Under the pieces are notes generated by a model. That model was given only the letters and a program-made list of their open reading frames with translations. It was not told where the DNA came from and made no database searches. This document shows, piece after piece, positions 1-7,192 of a stretch of DNA of 64,000 nt. Source of the stretch: Oscillospiraceae bacterium (lineage in GTDB: Bacteria; Bacillota; Clostridia; Oscillospirales; Oscillospiraceae); assembly GCA_015067545.1 (NCBI GenBank), contig SVMG01000001.1, positions 310,001-374,000 on the forward strand, read 5' to 3'. The translations under genes and the position numbers were made by a program. Every line of letters begins with the position of its first letter. Within the stretch, counting starts at the first letter, position 1.

Positions 1-198
1 GCCGCAAGTACCCTCCTGGTACATGAGTACGTTATTCAGCTCGTCCTGCTCATAGCGGATGCCGTGCTCCACGGCAAAAGATACCAAATAATCACTGATT
101 GCCTTGGTATTCCGGGAACCATGGGGAATCGAACAGATCTTTTCAAAATAACCAAATACGGATGCAGGCTCCAAACCCGCAAGTTTCATAGTATCCAT
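1..198 (-). CDS. pepD: Aminoacyl-histidine dipeptidase (PepD), N-terminal fragment
   Basis: Sixty-six codons of the N terminus are visible; the gene runs off the left edge of the window. The translation begins MDTMKLAGLEPASVFGYFEK and continues with ICSIPHGSRNTKAISDYL, the usual start of M20-family Xaa-His dipeptidases, which are cytoplasmic metal-dependent hydrolases of peptides such as carnosine. The ATG at 198 is chosen because AAGGAG lies 5-10 bases upstream; a second ATG at 189 is possible. It lies downstream of secG on the same strand but behind a hairpin terminator (216-245), so it is either read through or has its own promoter that I cannot see clearly. No catalytic residues fall inside the fragment, so the family call rests on N-terminal similarity only. 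Confidence 0.75.
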   Translation of the reverse strand, partial: MDTMKLAGLEPASVFGYFEKICSIPHGSRNTKAISDYLVSFAVEHGIRYEQDELNNVLMYQEGTCG

Positions 199-215
199 AA
201 ATTTCTCCTTATTGT

Positions 216-245
216 AAAAAACCACAGGGTCTCCCCTGTGGTTTT
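216..245 (-). terminator. Intrinsic terminator after secG
   Basis: An 8-bp stem CCACAGGG/CCCTGTGG (222-229 and 234-241) with a 4-base loop is followed on the minus strand by six T residues. It sits 17 bases past the secG stop codon, between secG and pepD. Confidence 0.85.
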
Positions 246-258
246 ATCATTTGACATC

Positions 259-498
259 TCAGATCATGCTCAGAGACAGCGTCAGCAGGATCCAAGCCAA
301 TGCGATCCACTTTGTAGCAGAAGCAAGCATCTTATCCAGGTTGCCGCCCTTATTCTTACTCAGGTAGGTATCCTGGTTGCCGCCTGCGATAGCGCTGGAC
401 AGGCCAGCCTCCTTGCCGGACTGGAACAGAACCACCAAGATCAGCGCAACACTGGAGATGACCTCCAGGATCGTCAAAATAATCTTAACAACTTCCAT
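259..498 (-). CDS. secG: Protein translocase subunit SecG
   Basis: A 79-residue integral membrane protein of the SecYEG channel, which helps the SecA-driven export of proteins. Two hydrophobic helices (about residues 5-25 and 57-78) flank a short loop containing GLSSAIAGG, close to the family signature around the first loop, and FQSGKEAGL. Length and topology are typical for SecG. The start is supported by GGAGGGAGG 7-15 bases upstream. A good promoter (540-568) lies in the gap to prfB, so secG seems to be transcribed alone and is closed by the hairpin at 216-245. Confidence 0.92.
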   Translation of the reverse strand: MEVVKIILTILEVISSVALILVVLFQSGKEAGLSSAIAGGNQDTYLSKNKGGNLDKMLASATKWIALAWILLTLSLSMI

Positions 499-539
499 TT
501 TTTAACCTCCCTCCACGGGTGTGTTACATAATCTTTGAC

Positions 540-568
540 ATTATAGCACGCATTTTGGAAAAATGCAA
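540..568 (-). promoter_or_regulatory. Sigma-A-type promoter for secG
   Basis: On the minus strand TTGCAT (568-563) and TATAAT (545-540) are separated by exactly 17 bases. The predicted start lies about 35 bases before the secG ATG. The -35 box touches the end of prfB. Confidence 0.75.
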
Positions 569-572
569 GCAT

Positions 573-1700
573 TTATTTTTGCACCCAGTTTCCGGATGCC
601 AGACAGTTAAGGTAGCTCTCAATGAAAGGATCCAATGCACCATCCATGACGGCGTTGACATTGGAAGTCTCACAACCGGTGCGGGTATCTTTGACCAGCG
701 TATAGGGCATGAATACATAGTTGCGGATCTGGCTGCCCCACTCGATCTTCTGCTGGACACCCTTGATGTCCGCGATGGTTGCCAGGTGCTCGCGTTCCCG
801 GATCTCCACCAGCTTGCTGCGCAGCATCCGCAAACAGGTCTCCTTGTTTTGGAACTGGCTGCGCTCGGTCTGGCAGGAGACAACAATGCCCGTCGCCTTG
901 TGGATCAGACGAACCGCAGAAGAGGTCTTATTGATATGCTGACCGCCTGCACCGGAGGAACGGAACACCTGCATTTCGTAATCCTCGGCCTTGATCTCGA
1001 AATCCTCGGAATCGTCCTCGATTTCAGGAATGACCTCGATCGCAGAGAACGAAGTCTGCCGGCGGGCGTTGGCGTCAAAAGGTGATACACGCACAAGGCG
1101 ATGCACTCCGCTCTCGCCCTTGAGGAAGCCATAGGCATTCTCGCCTTCGATCAGAATAGACGCAGACTTAAGGCCTGCATCATCCGCCTCCTGGTAGTCC
1201 ATGATCTTGTAGGTAAAGCCGCTGCGTTCCGCCCAACGGGTGTACATCCGGTAGAGCATCTGACACCAGTCCTGTGCTTCTGTACCGCCGGCACCTGCCT
1301 GAAAGCTCATCATAGCATTGTTTTTGTCGTACTTGCCTGTGAGCAAGGTCTCCAGCCGGCAGGCTTCCATATCCTTCGCAAGAACCTCAAAGCCCTCTTT
1401 AAGCTCGGGTAGCATGGAATCGTCGTCCTCTTCCTCTGCCATCTCGCAAATGGTGATCATATCCTCCCAGGAGGATACCATTTTTTCGTAACGCTCGATC
1501 TTCATTTCAGCCTGCTTGATCTTCATAACGATCTTTTGGCTCTTCTCGGGGTCGTCCCAAAAACCGGGAGCCTCCTGCATGGCATGCAGACGCTCCAGCT
1601 CATTTTTCAGGCCCTCCAGATTCAGAGAATCTGCCAAACCGTCCAGCGCAGGACGAATGTCGTTCAGCTTCTGTTTATAGCTGTCAAATTCAATGTTCAT
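573..1700 (-). CDS. prfB: Peptide chain release factor 2
   Basis: RF2 ends translation at UGA and UAA. The GGQ catalytic loop is present as SGAGGQHINKTSS and the stop-codon reading tripeptide SPF as HRLVRVSPFDANARRQ. The open frame extends to 1730, but a consensus promoter (1740-1768) puts the transcript start near 1733, so the ATG at 1730 would be almost leaderless. The ATG at 1700 (MNIEFDSYKQKL) is preferred and gives 375 residues. The reading frame runs uninterrupted through the usual position of the autoregulatory +1 frameshift near codon 25, with no in-frame TGA, so this prfB lacks programmed frameshifting. The gene is monocistronic; the secG promoter starts just after its stop. Confidence 0.95.
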   Translation of the reverse strand: MNIEFDSYKQKLNDIRPALDGLADSLNLEGLKNELERLHAMQEAPGFWDDPEKSQKIVMKIKQAEMKIERYEKMVSSWEDMITICEMAEEEDDDSMLPELKEGFEVLAKDMEACRLETLLTGKYDKNNAMMSFQAGAGGTEAQDWCQMLYRMYTRWAERSGFTYKIMDYQEADDAGLKSASILIEGENAYGFLKGESGVHRLVRVSPFDANARRQTSFSAIEVIPEIEDDSEDFEIKAEDYEMQVFRSSGAGGQHINKTSSAVRLIHKATGIVVSCQTERSQFQNKETCLRMLRSKLVEIREREHLATIADIKGVQQKIEWGSQIRNYVFMPYTLVKDTRTGCETSNVNAVMDGALDPFIESYLNCLASGNWVQK

Positions 1701-1739
1701 GAATACACACTCATTTCCGATAATTTGCATAGCTTATAC

Positions 1740-1768
1740 ATTATATCCCAAAAATGGTGTTCTGTAAA
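1740..1768 (-). promoter_or_regulatory. Sigma-A-type promoter for prfB
   Basis: TTTACA (1768-1763) and TATAAT (1745-1740) on the minus strand are 17 bases apart. The implied transcript start near 1733 decides between the two possible prfB start codons in favour of 1700. Confidence 0.8.
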
Positions 1769-1802
1769 GTAGGTTTTCAAAAACTCTTCTGCGCCCGGTG
1801 TC

Positions 1803-1831
1803 TTGACAGACGCCGGACAATCCGTTACAAT
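1803..1831 (+). promoter_or_regulatory. Sigma-A-type promoter for tRNA-Arg
   Basis: TTGACA (1803-1808) and TACAAT (1826-1831) with a 17-base spacer lie 15 bases before the tRNA. Confidence 0.85.
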
Positions 1832-1846
1832 ATTGCACAGACATAT

Positions 1847-1923
1847 GCCCCAGTAGCTCAGCAGGATAGAGCGTCCGCCTCCTAAGCGGAAGGTCGGGGA
1901 TTCGAATTCCTTCTGGGGTGCCA
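1847..1923 (+). tRNA. tRNA-Arg(CCT)
   Basis: A full cloverleaf is readable. The acceptor stem pairs GCCCCAG with CTGGGGT (first pair G-U), followed by discriminator G and an encoded CCA. The anticodon stem TCCGC/GCGGA holds the loop CTCCTAA, giving anticodon CCT for AGG codons. The T arm contains GATTCGAAT. It is a single-gene unit with its own promoter and terminator. Confidence 0.96.
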
Positions 1924-1959
1924 AACGCCGTGATTTCACTGTAAATCACGGCGTTTTTT
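1924..1959 (+). terminator. Intrinsic terminator after tRNA-Arg
   Basis: A perfect 13-bp stem (1924-1936 with 1943-1955, arm AACGCCGTGATTT) is followed by a run of six T residues, beginning directly after the tRNA CCA end. Confidence 0.92.
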
Positions 1960-1962
1960 ATG

Positions 1963-1991
1963 CACCAACTCGTACTGAAGCACATATAATA
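1963..1991 (+). promoter_or_regulatory. Sporulation-type (SigK/SigE-like) promoter, overlapping TATAAT
   Basis: CATATAATA (1983-1991) fits the SigK -10 consensus CATAnnnTA and CACC (1963-1966) fits the mACm -35 with a 16-base spacer. The same bases hold a perfect TATAAT (1985-1990), but no sigma-A -35 box lies 16-18 bases upstream. A mother-cell promoter would suit the SpoIID-like, peptidoglycan-binding genes that follow. The sigma assignment is inference. Confidence 0.5.
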
Positions 1992-2018
1992 ATGCGAAGT
2001 ATGAAAGGAGTGATTCCT

Positions 2019-2399
2019 CTGCCAGCAACAGGCTACATCCAGGTACACGCCTATGAAAGCTTTGCACAAATCCCCTTGCAGGACGTTTCTGTATCTGTTA
2101 CCGCCACCGACGGGACAGCCATCGCTTTGCGGCTTACGGATCGAAGCGGGCGTATCGACCCCATCCCAATACCCGTGCCGGAACGCTCGGAGAGTCTCGC
2201 ACCAAACCCCGGAGAAAGGCCCTATACAACTGTGAACCTAATTGCACGGCTACAGAATTACGAGCAGATCTTTATCGATGATCTGCAGGTATTTGCCGAT
2301 ATAACGACCACACAAGACCTTCCCATGATCCCACTGTCGGAGCTGCCTGGCAGCCGCAACAAATCTGAAACCTTCAACACCTCGCGGCAAAACTTATAA
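2019..2399 (+). CDS. Small beta-sandwich-like protein of the peptidoglycan-binding cluster, unknown function
   Basis: The product reads ATGYIQVHAYESFAQIPLQD near its start, like the carboxypeptidase-regulatory or Ig-like folds that open many Clostridia peptidoglycan-binding loci. It has no signal peptide and no catalytic motif that I recognise. The frame is open from ATG 1992, but the promoter at 1963-1991 would start transcripts near 1998, and AAAGGAG (2004-2010) is ideally placed 8 bases before CTG 2019. That gives MPATGYIQVHAY as the N terminus, which resembles what I remember of relatives. CTG starts are rare, so ATG 1992 or 2001 or GTG 2010 remain possible. The next gene starts 12 bases downstream with its own GGAGG, so the three genes look co-transcribed. 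Confidence 0.6.
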   Translation: MPATGYIQVHAYESFAQIPLQDVSVSVTATDGTAIALRLTDRSGRIDPIPIPVPERSESLAPNPGERPYTTVNLIARLQNYEQIFIDDLQVFADITTTQDLPMIPLSELPGSRNKSETFNTSRQNL

Positions 2400-2411
2400 A
2401 GGAGGGATAAA

Positions 2412-3668
2412 ATGCCACCGGTGGTTCTTCCGGCCATACCACAAAGCATCACTGTACATCTGGGCGCGCCGTCGGCCTATGCCGCCAATGTTACCGTGCC
2501 CTTTATCGACTATGTAAAAAATGTTGCTTCCAGTGAGATCTATCCCACATGGGACGAAAGTGCCCTGCAAGCAAACATCTTAGCCATCGTCTCCTTTGCA
2601 CTGAATCGGGTGTATACAGAATTTTACCGCAGTCGCGGATATGATTTTGACATAACAAACAACACTGCCTTCGATCAGGCATTTGTAAACGGACGAAGCT
2701 ATTTCGACAGCATTTCCCGGCAGGTGGATACTTTCTTCAATGATTATCTGCGCCGCCCGGGATTTGTTGAGCCCTTGGCCGCAAAGTTTTGTAACGGCAC
2801 AACTGTTACCTGCGAGGGCTTAAGCCAATGGGGCAGTCAGAATCTCGCACAGCGCGGACTTGATTATGTGCAGATCCTGCGCAATTACTACGGAAATGTG
2901 GAGATCGTTGCCAACGCTCCCATTCGGGGCATCACCTCGTCCTACCCCGGAACACCTCTGCGCCGGGGAAGCTCCGGCCCGGCTGTGGTGGTCATCCAGG
3001 TGGAGCTCAACCGTATTGCGCAAAACTACCCAGCTATTCCGAAGCTTGGTACAGCAGACGGCATCTTCGGAAGCCGTACAGAAGCATCCGTGCGCAAATT
3101 CCAGGAGATCTTCGATCTTACTCCCGACGGCATCGTGGGCAAAGCTACCTGGTATGCACTGGTACGGCTGTATACCGCTGTTACAAGACTGTCTGAGCTG
3201 CGCAGTCTGGGTCAGCAGTTCTATTCCATCAACTGGGAATATCCAGACCCCATCCAAGAAGGCGACACAGGCGACAAGGTACGGCATTTGCAGTATATGC
3301 TGTCCGTGCTCTCAGCTTATATCAAAAACATTCCTTCCGTCACTGTGGACGGCATTTTCGGCCCCGTCACACGGGAGGCGGTGGTTGCAGCCCAGCGGTG
3401 GCTGGGGCTGCCGGAAACCGGACAGGTGGACGATATCACTTGGGACGAGATCTATGACCAATTTGCCGGTATTGAAAACACCAGCCTTCGCAACGGTGAG
3501 GTCTTCCCTCCTATCCGACCCACAAACACCGCCCGACAAGGGGCCGTGCCGGCGATGGCAGGCAACAACCGTATGCGCTATGCCCAGTCCTCTGTCCTGA
3601 CGCAGTTCCCTGGTGAAGATCTGCGTCTGGGCAGACAGGATTCCGTTTCCCAGGAGGTGATCCGATGA
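2412..3668 (+). CDS. SpoIID-like domain protein with two peptidoglycan-binding domains
   Basis: This 418-residue protein has an N-terminal SpoIID/LytB-like domain (about 28-165): VPFIDYVKNVASSEI with Glu42 where the SpoIID catalytic glutamate sits, and CEGLSQWGSQNLAQRGLDY followed by NYYG near its end. Two type-1 peptidoglycan-binding domains follow (about 178-255 and 275-355), each with the DGIFG and T-W pattern. Known SpoIID is a lytic transglycosylase acting on glycan strands freed of stem peptides, so a wall-remodelling role during spore formation or germination is inferred. No signal peptide is visible, so export is unclear; the mother-cell side of the spore envelope is one option. GGAGGG lies just before the ATG. 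Its end overlaps the next gene by four bases. Confidence 0.75.
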   Translation: MPPVVLPAIPQSITVHLGAPSAYAANVTVPFIDYVKNVASSEIYPTWDESALQANILAIVSFALNRVYTEFYRSRGYDFDITNNTAFDQAFVNGRSYFDSISRQVDTFFNDYLRRPGFVEPLAAKFCNGTTVTCEGLSQWGSQNLAQRGLDYVQILRNYYGNVEIVANAPIRGITSSYPGTPLRRGSSGPAVVVIQVELNRIAQNYPAIPKLGTADGIFGSRTEASVRKFQEIFDLTPDGIVGKATWYALVRLYTAVTRLSELRSLGQQFYSINWEYPDPIQEGDTGDKVRHLQYMLSVLSAYIKNIPSVTVDGIFGPVTREAVVAAQRWLGLPETGQVDDITWDEIYDQFAGIENTSLRNGEVFPPIRPTNTARQGAVPAMAGNNRMRYAQSSVLTQFPGEDLRLGRQDSVSQEVIR

Positions 3669-4201
3669 GACCCAATGAATCCTTCGTAGGCCAGCCGGTG
3701 CGAAGCCTGCAGACCATGCTCCGGGTGATCGCGGAAACTGACGATCTTCAGCCCAGCGTTATCCCCGATGGCATATACGGCCCGAATACTGTCACAGCTG
3801 TGTCTACCTTCCAGCGCAGAAACGGCCTGCCTGTTACCGGCATCGCCGATCAGGCCACCTGGGATCAGATCGTCGCTGTATACGAACCCGCGCTGGTGGC
3901 CGTTGGCCCGGTTGAGCCATTGGAGATCATCCTCGAGCCCCGGCAGGTGATCCGCCAGGGGGAATCCAATCCTAATATCTATCTGGTGCAGGCAATACTC
4001 ACGGTTCTATCAGACACATACAGCAGTATCACTGCCCCCGCAGTCACGGGAGTTTTGGACATTCCCACCGCCAATGCTCTGTCAGAATTCCAGGTTCTCA
4101 CTCTGCTTCCCGCCACCGGCGAGCTGGATCGGCAGACCTGGAAGAATCTTGCACTCCATTATCCCATGGCAACGATCCCTAAAACGGAAGAAAATTCATA
4201 A
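3665..4201 (+). CDS. Tandem peptidoglycan-binding domain protein
   Basis: A 178-residue protein made almost entirely of two type-1 peptidoglycan-binding repeats: residues 5-75 (VRSLQTMLRVIAE, DGIYGPNTV, TFQRRNGLPVTG) and 95-170 (a degenerate copy ending in GELDRQTWKNLA). No catalytic domain or signal peptide is seen. Its ATG overlaps the TGA of the preceding SpoIID-like gene (ATGA), which argues for translational coupling and a shared wall-binding complex. It probably anchors its partner to cortex or peptidoglycan; this is inference from domains and context. An AT-rich weak hairpin with a short T run follows the stop (4192-4228) and may end the unit. Confidence 0.75.
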   Translation: MRPNESFVGQPVRSLQTMLRVIAETDDLQPSVIPDGIYGPNTVTAVSTFQRRNGLPVTGIADQATWDQIVAVYEPALVAVGPVEPLEIILEPRQVIRQGESNPNIYLVQAILTVLSDTYSSITAPAVTGVLDIPTANALSEFQVLTLLPATGELDRQTWKNLALHYPMATIPKTEENS

Positions 4202-4229
4202 ACTTTCTATGAATTTCCTGTTTTTGTAC

Positions 4230-4258
4230 TTGATTATCCCATTCGCATTTACTATAAT
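4230..4258 (+). promoter_or_regulatory. Sigma-A-type promoter for pgsA
   Basis: TTGATT (4230-4235) and TATAAT (4253-4258) are 17 bases apart, about 45 bases before the pgsA start. Confidence 0.75.
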
Positions 4259-4304
4259 ATAGTGTAATGTACGGACTGCTCTGCAGTCATCGGAGGAAAT
4301 GGGA

Positions 4305-4901
4305 ATGTTTATCAAGGACTGGAAGAAAGATTTCTTTACAATTCCAAATATGCTCAGTCTGTTTCGTCTGTTGCTGATCCCTGTCTATATCATCATCTAC
4401 CTTAACGCAGATGCGGATATTGATTACTACATCGCAGGCGGTATTTTGGCTGTTTCCTGTCTGACGGATATGATCGACGGACAGATCGCCCGGCACTTTA
4501 ATATGATCTCCACCATAGGCAAGATCCTGGATCCTCTGGCAGACAAGGTTACACAGTTTTCGCTGATCGTTTGCCTCGTCATCAAATATCCGGTCTTGAT
4601 CCCACTGATGGTTCTGTTCTTTATCAAAGAGGTATTCCAGTTGGTAGCAGGTCTGCTGACTCTGCGCAAGGGTCAGATGCTCACCGGCGCACTGATCACC
4701 GGCAAGATCTCCACTGCTGTGCTGTTCGTCAGCCTCATCGTGCTGGTGATGTTCCCCACAATGGATCCTGTGGCAGTCAATGTGATCATGGTTGTGGACA
4801 CCGTTTTGTTGCTTGTCTCCTTTGTCCACTATGCAGTCACTTATTTTACCCACGGTTCCATGATCCAAAAGCTGGAACAGTCCGAAGAGGAAAATGCATA
4901 A
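4305..4901 (+). CDS. pgsA: CDP-alcohol phosphatidyltransferase, PgsA-like
   Basis: Membrane enzyme of phospholipid synthesis; the closest fit is CDP-diacylglycerol-glycerol-3-phosphate 3-phosphatidyltransferase. The complete CAP motif is present: D55-x2-D58-G59-x2-AR-x8-G72-x3-D76-x3-D80, the metal and CDP-binding site. About five or six hydrophobic segments follow the N-terminal FFTIPNMLSLFRLLLIP. Of two in-frame ATGs, 4305 is preferred because GGAGG (4292-4296) is 8 bases away, against 2 for ATG 4299, giving 199 residues. The gene has its own promoter and terminator. Substrate (glycerol-phosphate against another alcohol) cannot be fixed from sequence alone. Confidence 0.88.
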   Translation: MFIKDWKKDFFTIPNMLSLFRLLLIPVYIIIYLNADADIDYYIAGGILAVSCLTDMIDGQIARHFNMISTIGKILDPLADKVTQFSLIVCLVIKYPVLIPLMVLFFIKEVFQLVAGLLTLRKGQMLTGALITGKISTAVLFVSLIVLVMFPTMDPVAVNVIMVVDTVLLLVSFVHYAVTYFTHGSMIQKLEQSEEENA

Positions 4902-4906
4902 ACTTA

Positions 4907-4933
4907 CCCCCAACGCCGCGGCGTTGGGGGTTT
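4907..4933 (+). terminator. Intrinsic terminator after pgsA
   Basis: A perfect 24-base palindrome (4907-4930; arm CCCCCAACGCCG) begins five bases after the pgsA stop and is followed by TTT. Confidence 0.85.
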
Positions 4934-5080
4934 CTCATGGAAAAGCTTCCGGAAAATGTGTCACAGGCGCACCGTTGCCATATCCGCAGATCCTTCCGCG
5001 GCATCGGATTGCCCCATTTTCCATTCTCCTGTTAAATATACCACAGTGTCCCTGTGAAGATGCGGGAAATATGTTGGCAG

Positions 5081-5111
5081 AAAAAATAACACCGGCGCAT
5101 TGCGCCGGTGT
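5081..5111 (-). terminator. Intrinsic terminator after metA
   Basis: A 10-bp stem ACACCGGCGC/GCGCCGGTGT with a 3-base loop (5089-5111) is followed on the minus strand by TATTTTTT. It starts four bases after the metA stop. The 147 bases between this and the pgsA terminator hold nothing I recognise. Confidence 0.88.
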
Positions 5112-5114
5112 CCC

Positions 5115-6044
5115 TTATCCGTTTTCATTGCCGATGGTCATGATGTCGTAAGGTGTCGTCTGATAGACGAAGTAATTGAGCCAGTTGGAAAACAGCAGAT
5201 TTGCATGTCCGCGCCAACGGACAATGGGATCGCAGGTATCATCATCATTGGGAAAGTAATTTTCCGGTACACTGATGCTTAAACCTTGATTCTTATCCCG
5301 CAGGTACTCCGTCTTTAAGGTCTCCGGATCATACTCGGAGTGGCCGGTGACAAAGATCTGGCGCCCGCCCTTGTTCATCACGGCATACACTCCCGCTTCT
5401 TCCGAGGAGGCCAGGATCTTCAGTTCGGGGATGGCTTCAATATCCGCCCGGGAAATGGTAGTATGCCGGGAATGGGGCACCCAAAAGCGGTCATCAAAGC
5501 CACGGAGCAGAATGGAACGCTTGTACTCCACCTGATGGGGATACACACCGAAGAGTTTTTCCGGCAACGGCTGTTTGTTGATACCGTAATGATAGTAAAG
5601 GCCCGCCTGCGCGCCCCAACAGATGTGGAACGTGGAATGAACATGGGTCTTGCTCCACTGCATGATCTTGCAAAGCTCCGGCCAGTAGTCCACTTCCTCG
5701 AAGTCCATCAGCTCCACCGGCGCGCCGGTGATCACCATGCCGTCAAATTTACGGTCCTTCAGCTCATCAAAGCTCTTGTAAAAAGACAGCAGATGCTCCT
5801 GGGAAACATTTTTTGACTTGTGGGAGCTGGTGTGCATCAGCTCCAAATTCACCTGCAAGGGGGTATTGCCAAGCAGACGGCTGAGCTGTGTCTCCGTTGC
5901 GATCTTCGTGGGCATTAAATTCAGCAACACGATCTCCAGAGGGCGAATATCCTGTTTGATTGCCCGATCCTGGGGCATCACAAAGATATTCTCCTGCTGC
6001 AATGTCCCGGCTGCGGGAAGATCATTGGGAATACGAATGGGCAA
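5115..6044 (-). CDS. metA: Homoserine O-acetyltransferase (MetA family)
   Basis: MetA acylates homoserine, the first committed step to methionine. The nucleophile is Cys142 (HICWGAQAG) and the His-Glu pair lies in VTGHSEYD. Residue 111 is Glu (GAPVELM); in this family Glu111 marks acetyl-CoA users and Gly111 succinyl-CoA users, so acetyl transfer is expected. The start is taken as TTG 6044: AGGAG lies 8 bases upstream, while the longer frame start GTG 6053 overlaps that ribosome site. The TTG start gives [10 protein letters not shown] and 309 residues, the same length and N terminus as E. coli MetA. A promoter is embedded in the end of spoIID. No SAM riboswitch fits in the short leader. Confidence 0.93.
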   Translation of the reverse strand: MPIRIPNDLPAAGTLQQENIFVMPQDRAIKQDIRPLEIVLLNLMPTKIATETQLSRLLGNTPLQVNLELMHTSSHKSKNVSQEHLLSFYKSFDELKDRKFDGMVITGAPVELMDFEEVDYWPELCKIMQWSKTHVHSTFHICWGAQAGLYYHYGINKQPLPEKLFGVYPHQVEYKRSILLRGFDDRFWVPHSRHTTISRADIEAIPELKILASSEEAGVYAVMNKGGRQIFVTGHSEYDPETLKTEYLRDKNQGLSISVPENYFPNDDDTCDPIVRWRGHANLLFSNWLNYFVYQTTPYDIMTIGNENG

Positions 6045-6073
6045 AGAAATCACTCCTCAGGGATTTTGGAAGT

Positions 6074-6102
6074 ATTTTACCCCACATCTTCCATTTTGTC
6101 AA
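6074..6102 (-). promoter_or_regulatory. Sigma-A-type promoter for metA, inside the spoIID 3' end
   Basis: TTGACA (6102-6097) and TAAAAT (6079-6074), 17 bases apart on the minus strand. The -10 box begins with the spoIID stop codon. Transcripts would start near 6067, leaving a leader of about 22 bases. Confidence 0.75.
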
Positions 6103-7042
6103 TTCTTGTCCCCGGATAATAGTGTTCAATGATCTGCTGCCATGTGCAGCCCTGCAACGCCATGGCCTGGGAACCTGTTTGACTCATTCCCACCCGGTGT
6201 CCTTTTCCGTAGGTGGTGATCCAAAGGCCATCATCCTGGGCTTCCACGGAGAAATTGGTTGAATTCAGCCCCAGCAGACTCCGAAACTGAATGCCGCTGT
6301 ATTGAACACCTGCAAAAAGCATTGTCTCCACACCGTTGCCCACTGTATAGGTGGTCCATCCGATCCAGCCGGACGGATTGCCGGGTAGTTCTCTGTCCAG
6401 CAACTTCTCCAGCTCCGTCCTCGGGAAAAATGTACGCGCATAATAGCCCTCCATTCCCTCCTCCCCAGGACTTTCCTGTGCCTGCAGGTAGGGATAGTCC
6501 ACCCCCCATACCACTACCGCATCCTCTGTATAGCCACCGGAACAGTGGAAATAGGTTGCTTCGATCAGCTGGTTTTCATAAGTAACCACCATGCCGGCCG
6601 TGGCTTCCACCGCCGCCCTGGCTCTGTCCACATCCTCCGGATATCCAAGACCGTCCAAGTATTGCGCCACTTCCACGTAGGCTTGACAGCATGCAGGATC
6701 GGCACAGACCGCCCCTTTCGGATGCCGCTCACCTCCCTGCCGTTTCAGCGCATAGGTACGCGCCACAACGGCCTGTGCGCACAGGGCTTCGTGTTCATAT
6801 GACGTGGGCATTTCTGCTAAGATCACACCGATCAGGTATTCCTCCAGCACCATCCACTGGATGTTTTCATTCCCCATAAGCACCCAGATCCCCGGGGCCG
6901 GAACCTCATCGGAGTGCACCGTTGGTTTTGTTGCTTCCGGTATCTTCTGCTCCTGCGCCGGTGCTGTAAGCCGAATGACGAACCCAGGCAGCACAAGCCC
7001 CAGCAGGATCGATGCCACCAGCTGTAAGCATTTTTCCTTCAT
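6077..7042 (-). CDS. spoIID: Stage II sporulation protein D
   Basis: SpoIID is a membrane-anchored lytic transglycosylase that works with SpoIIM and SpoIIP in septal peptidoglycan removal and engulfment. The product has a transmembrane anchor (residues 8-24), the catalytic glutamate at E77 in LAEMPTSYEHEALCAQAVVA, and Cys113 and Cys119 six residues apart, like the zinc-binding cysteines known from the Clostridioides enzyme. The end carries GHRVGMSQTGSQAMA and HYYPG, the second signature. The start at ATG 7042 is chosen for GGGAGGG 8 bases upstream; the frame opens earlier. No spoIIQ, spoIIIAH or spoIIM lies nearby. Its presence supports a spore-forming organism. Confidence 0.88.
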   Translation of the reverse strand: MKEKCLQLVASILLGLVLPGFVIRLTAPAQEQKIPEATKPTVHSDEVPAPGIWVLMGNENIQWMVLEEYLIGVILAEMPTSYEHEALCAQAVVARTYALKRQGGERHPKGAVCADPACCQAYVEVAQYLDGLGYPEDVDRARAAVEATAGMVVTYENQLIEATYFHCSGGYTEDAVVVWGVDYPYLQAQESPGEEGMEGYYARTFFPRTELEKLLDRELPGNPSGWIGWTTYTVGNGVETMLFAGVQYSGIQFRSLLGLNSTNFSVEAQDDGLWITTYGKGHRVGMSQTGSQAMALQGCTWQQIIEHYYPGTRIDKMEDVG

Positions 7043-7130
7043 GTATATCCCTCCCAGCGCTATTTTACCAAAAAGCACGGGCATTTCTTGGCAGAAAAGG
7101 ACGAAATTTTTTCCAAATAAACAGCTGTTC

Positions 7131-7159
7131 TTGACAGGATATGCGCAAGCAGTTATAAT
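7131..7159 (+). promoter_or_regulatory. Consensus sigma-A promoter for the LRR protein gene
   Basis: TTGACA (7131-7136) and TATAAT (7154-7159) with 17 bases between them. Transcripts should start near 7166, which rules out the GTG at 7163 as the start codon of the following gene. Confidence 0.88.
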
Positions 7160-7192
7160 TTAGTGATAGAAAATCTCAAAATGGAGCAATTT

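Noticed and set aside
6045..6073. SAM riboswitch upstream of metA
   Set aside because: The predicted leader is only about 22 bases long and lacks any riboswitch core.
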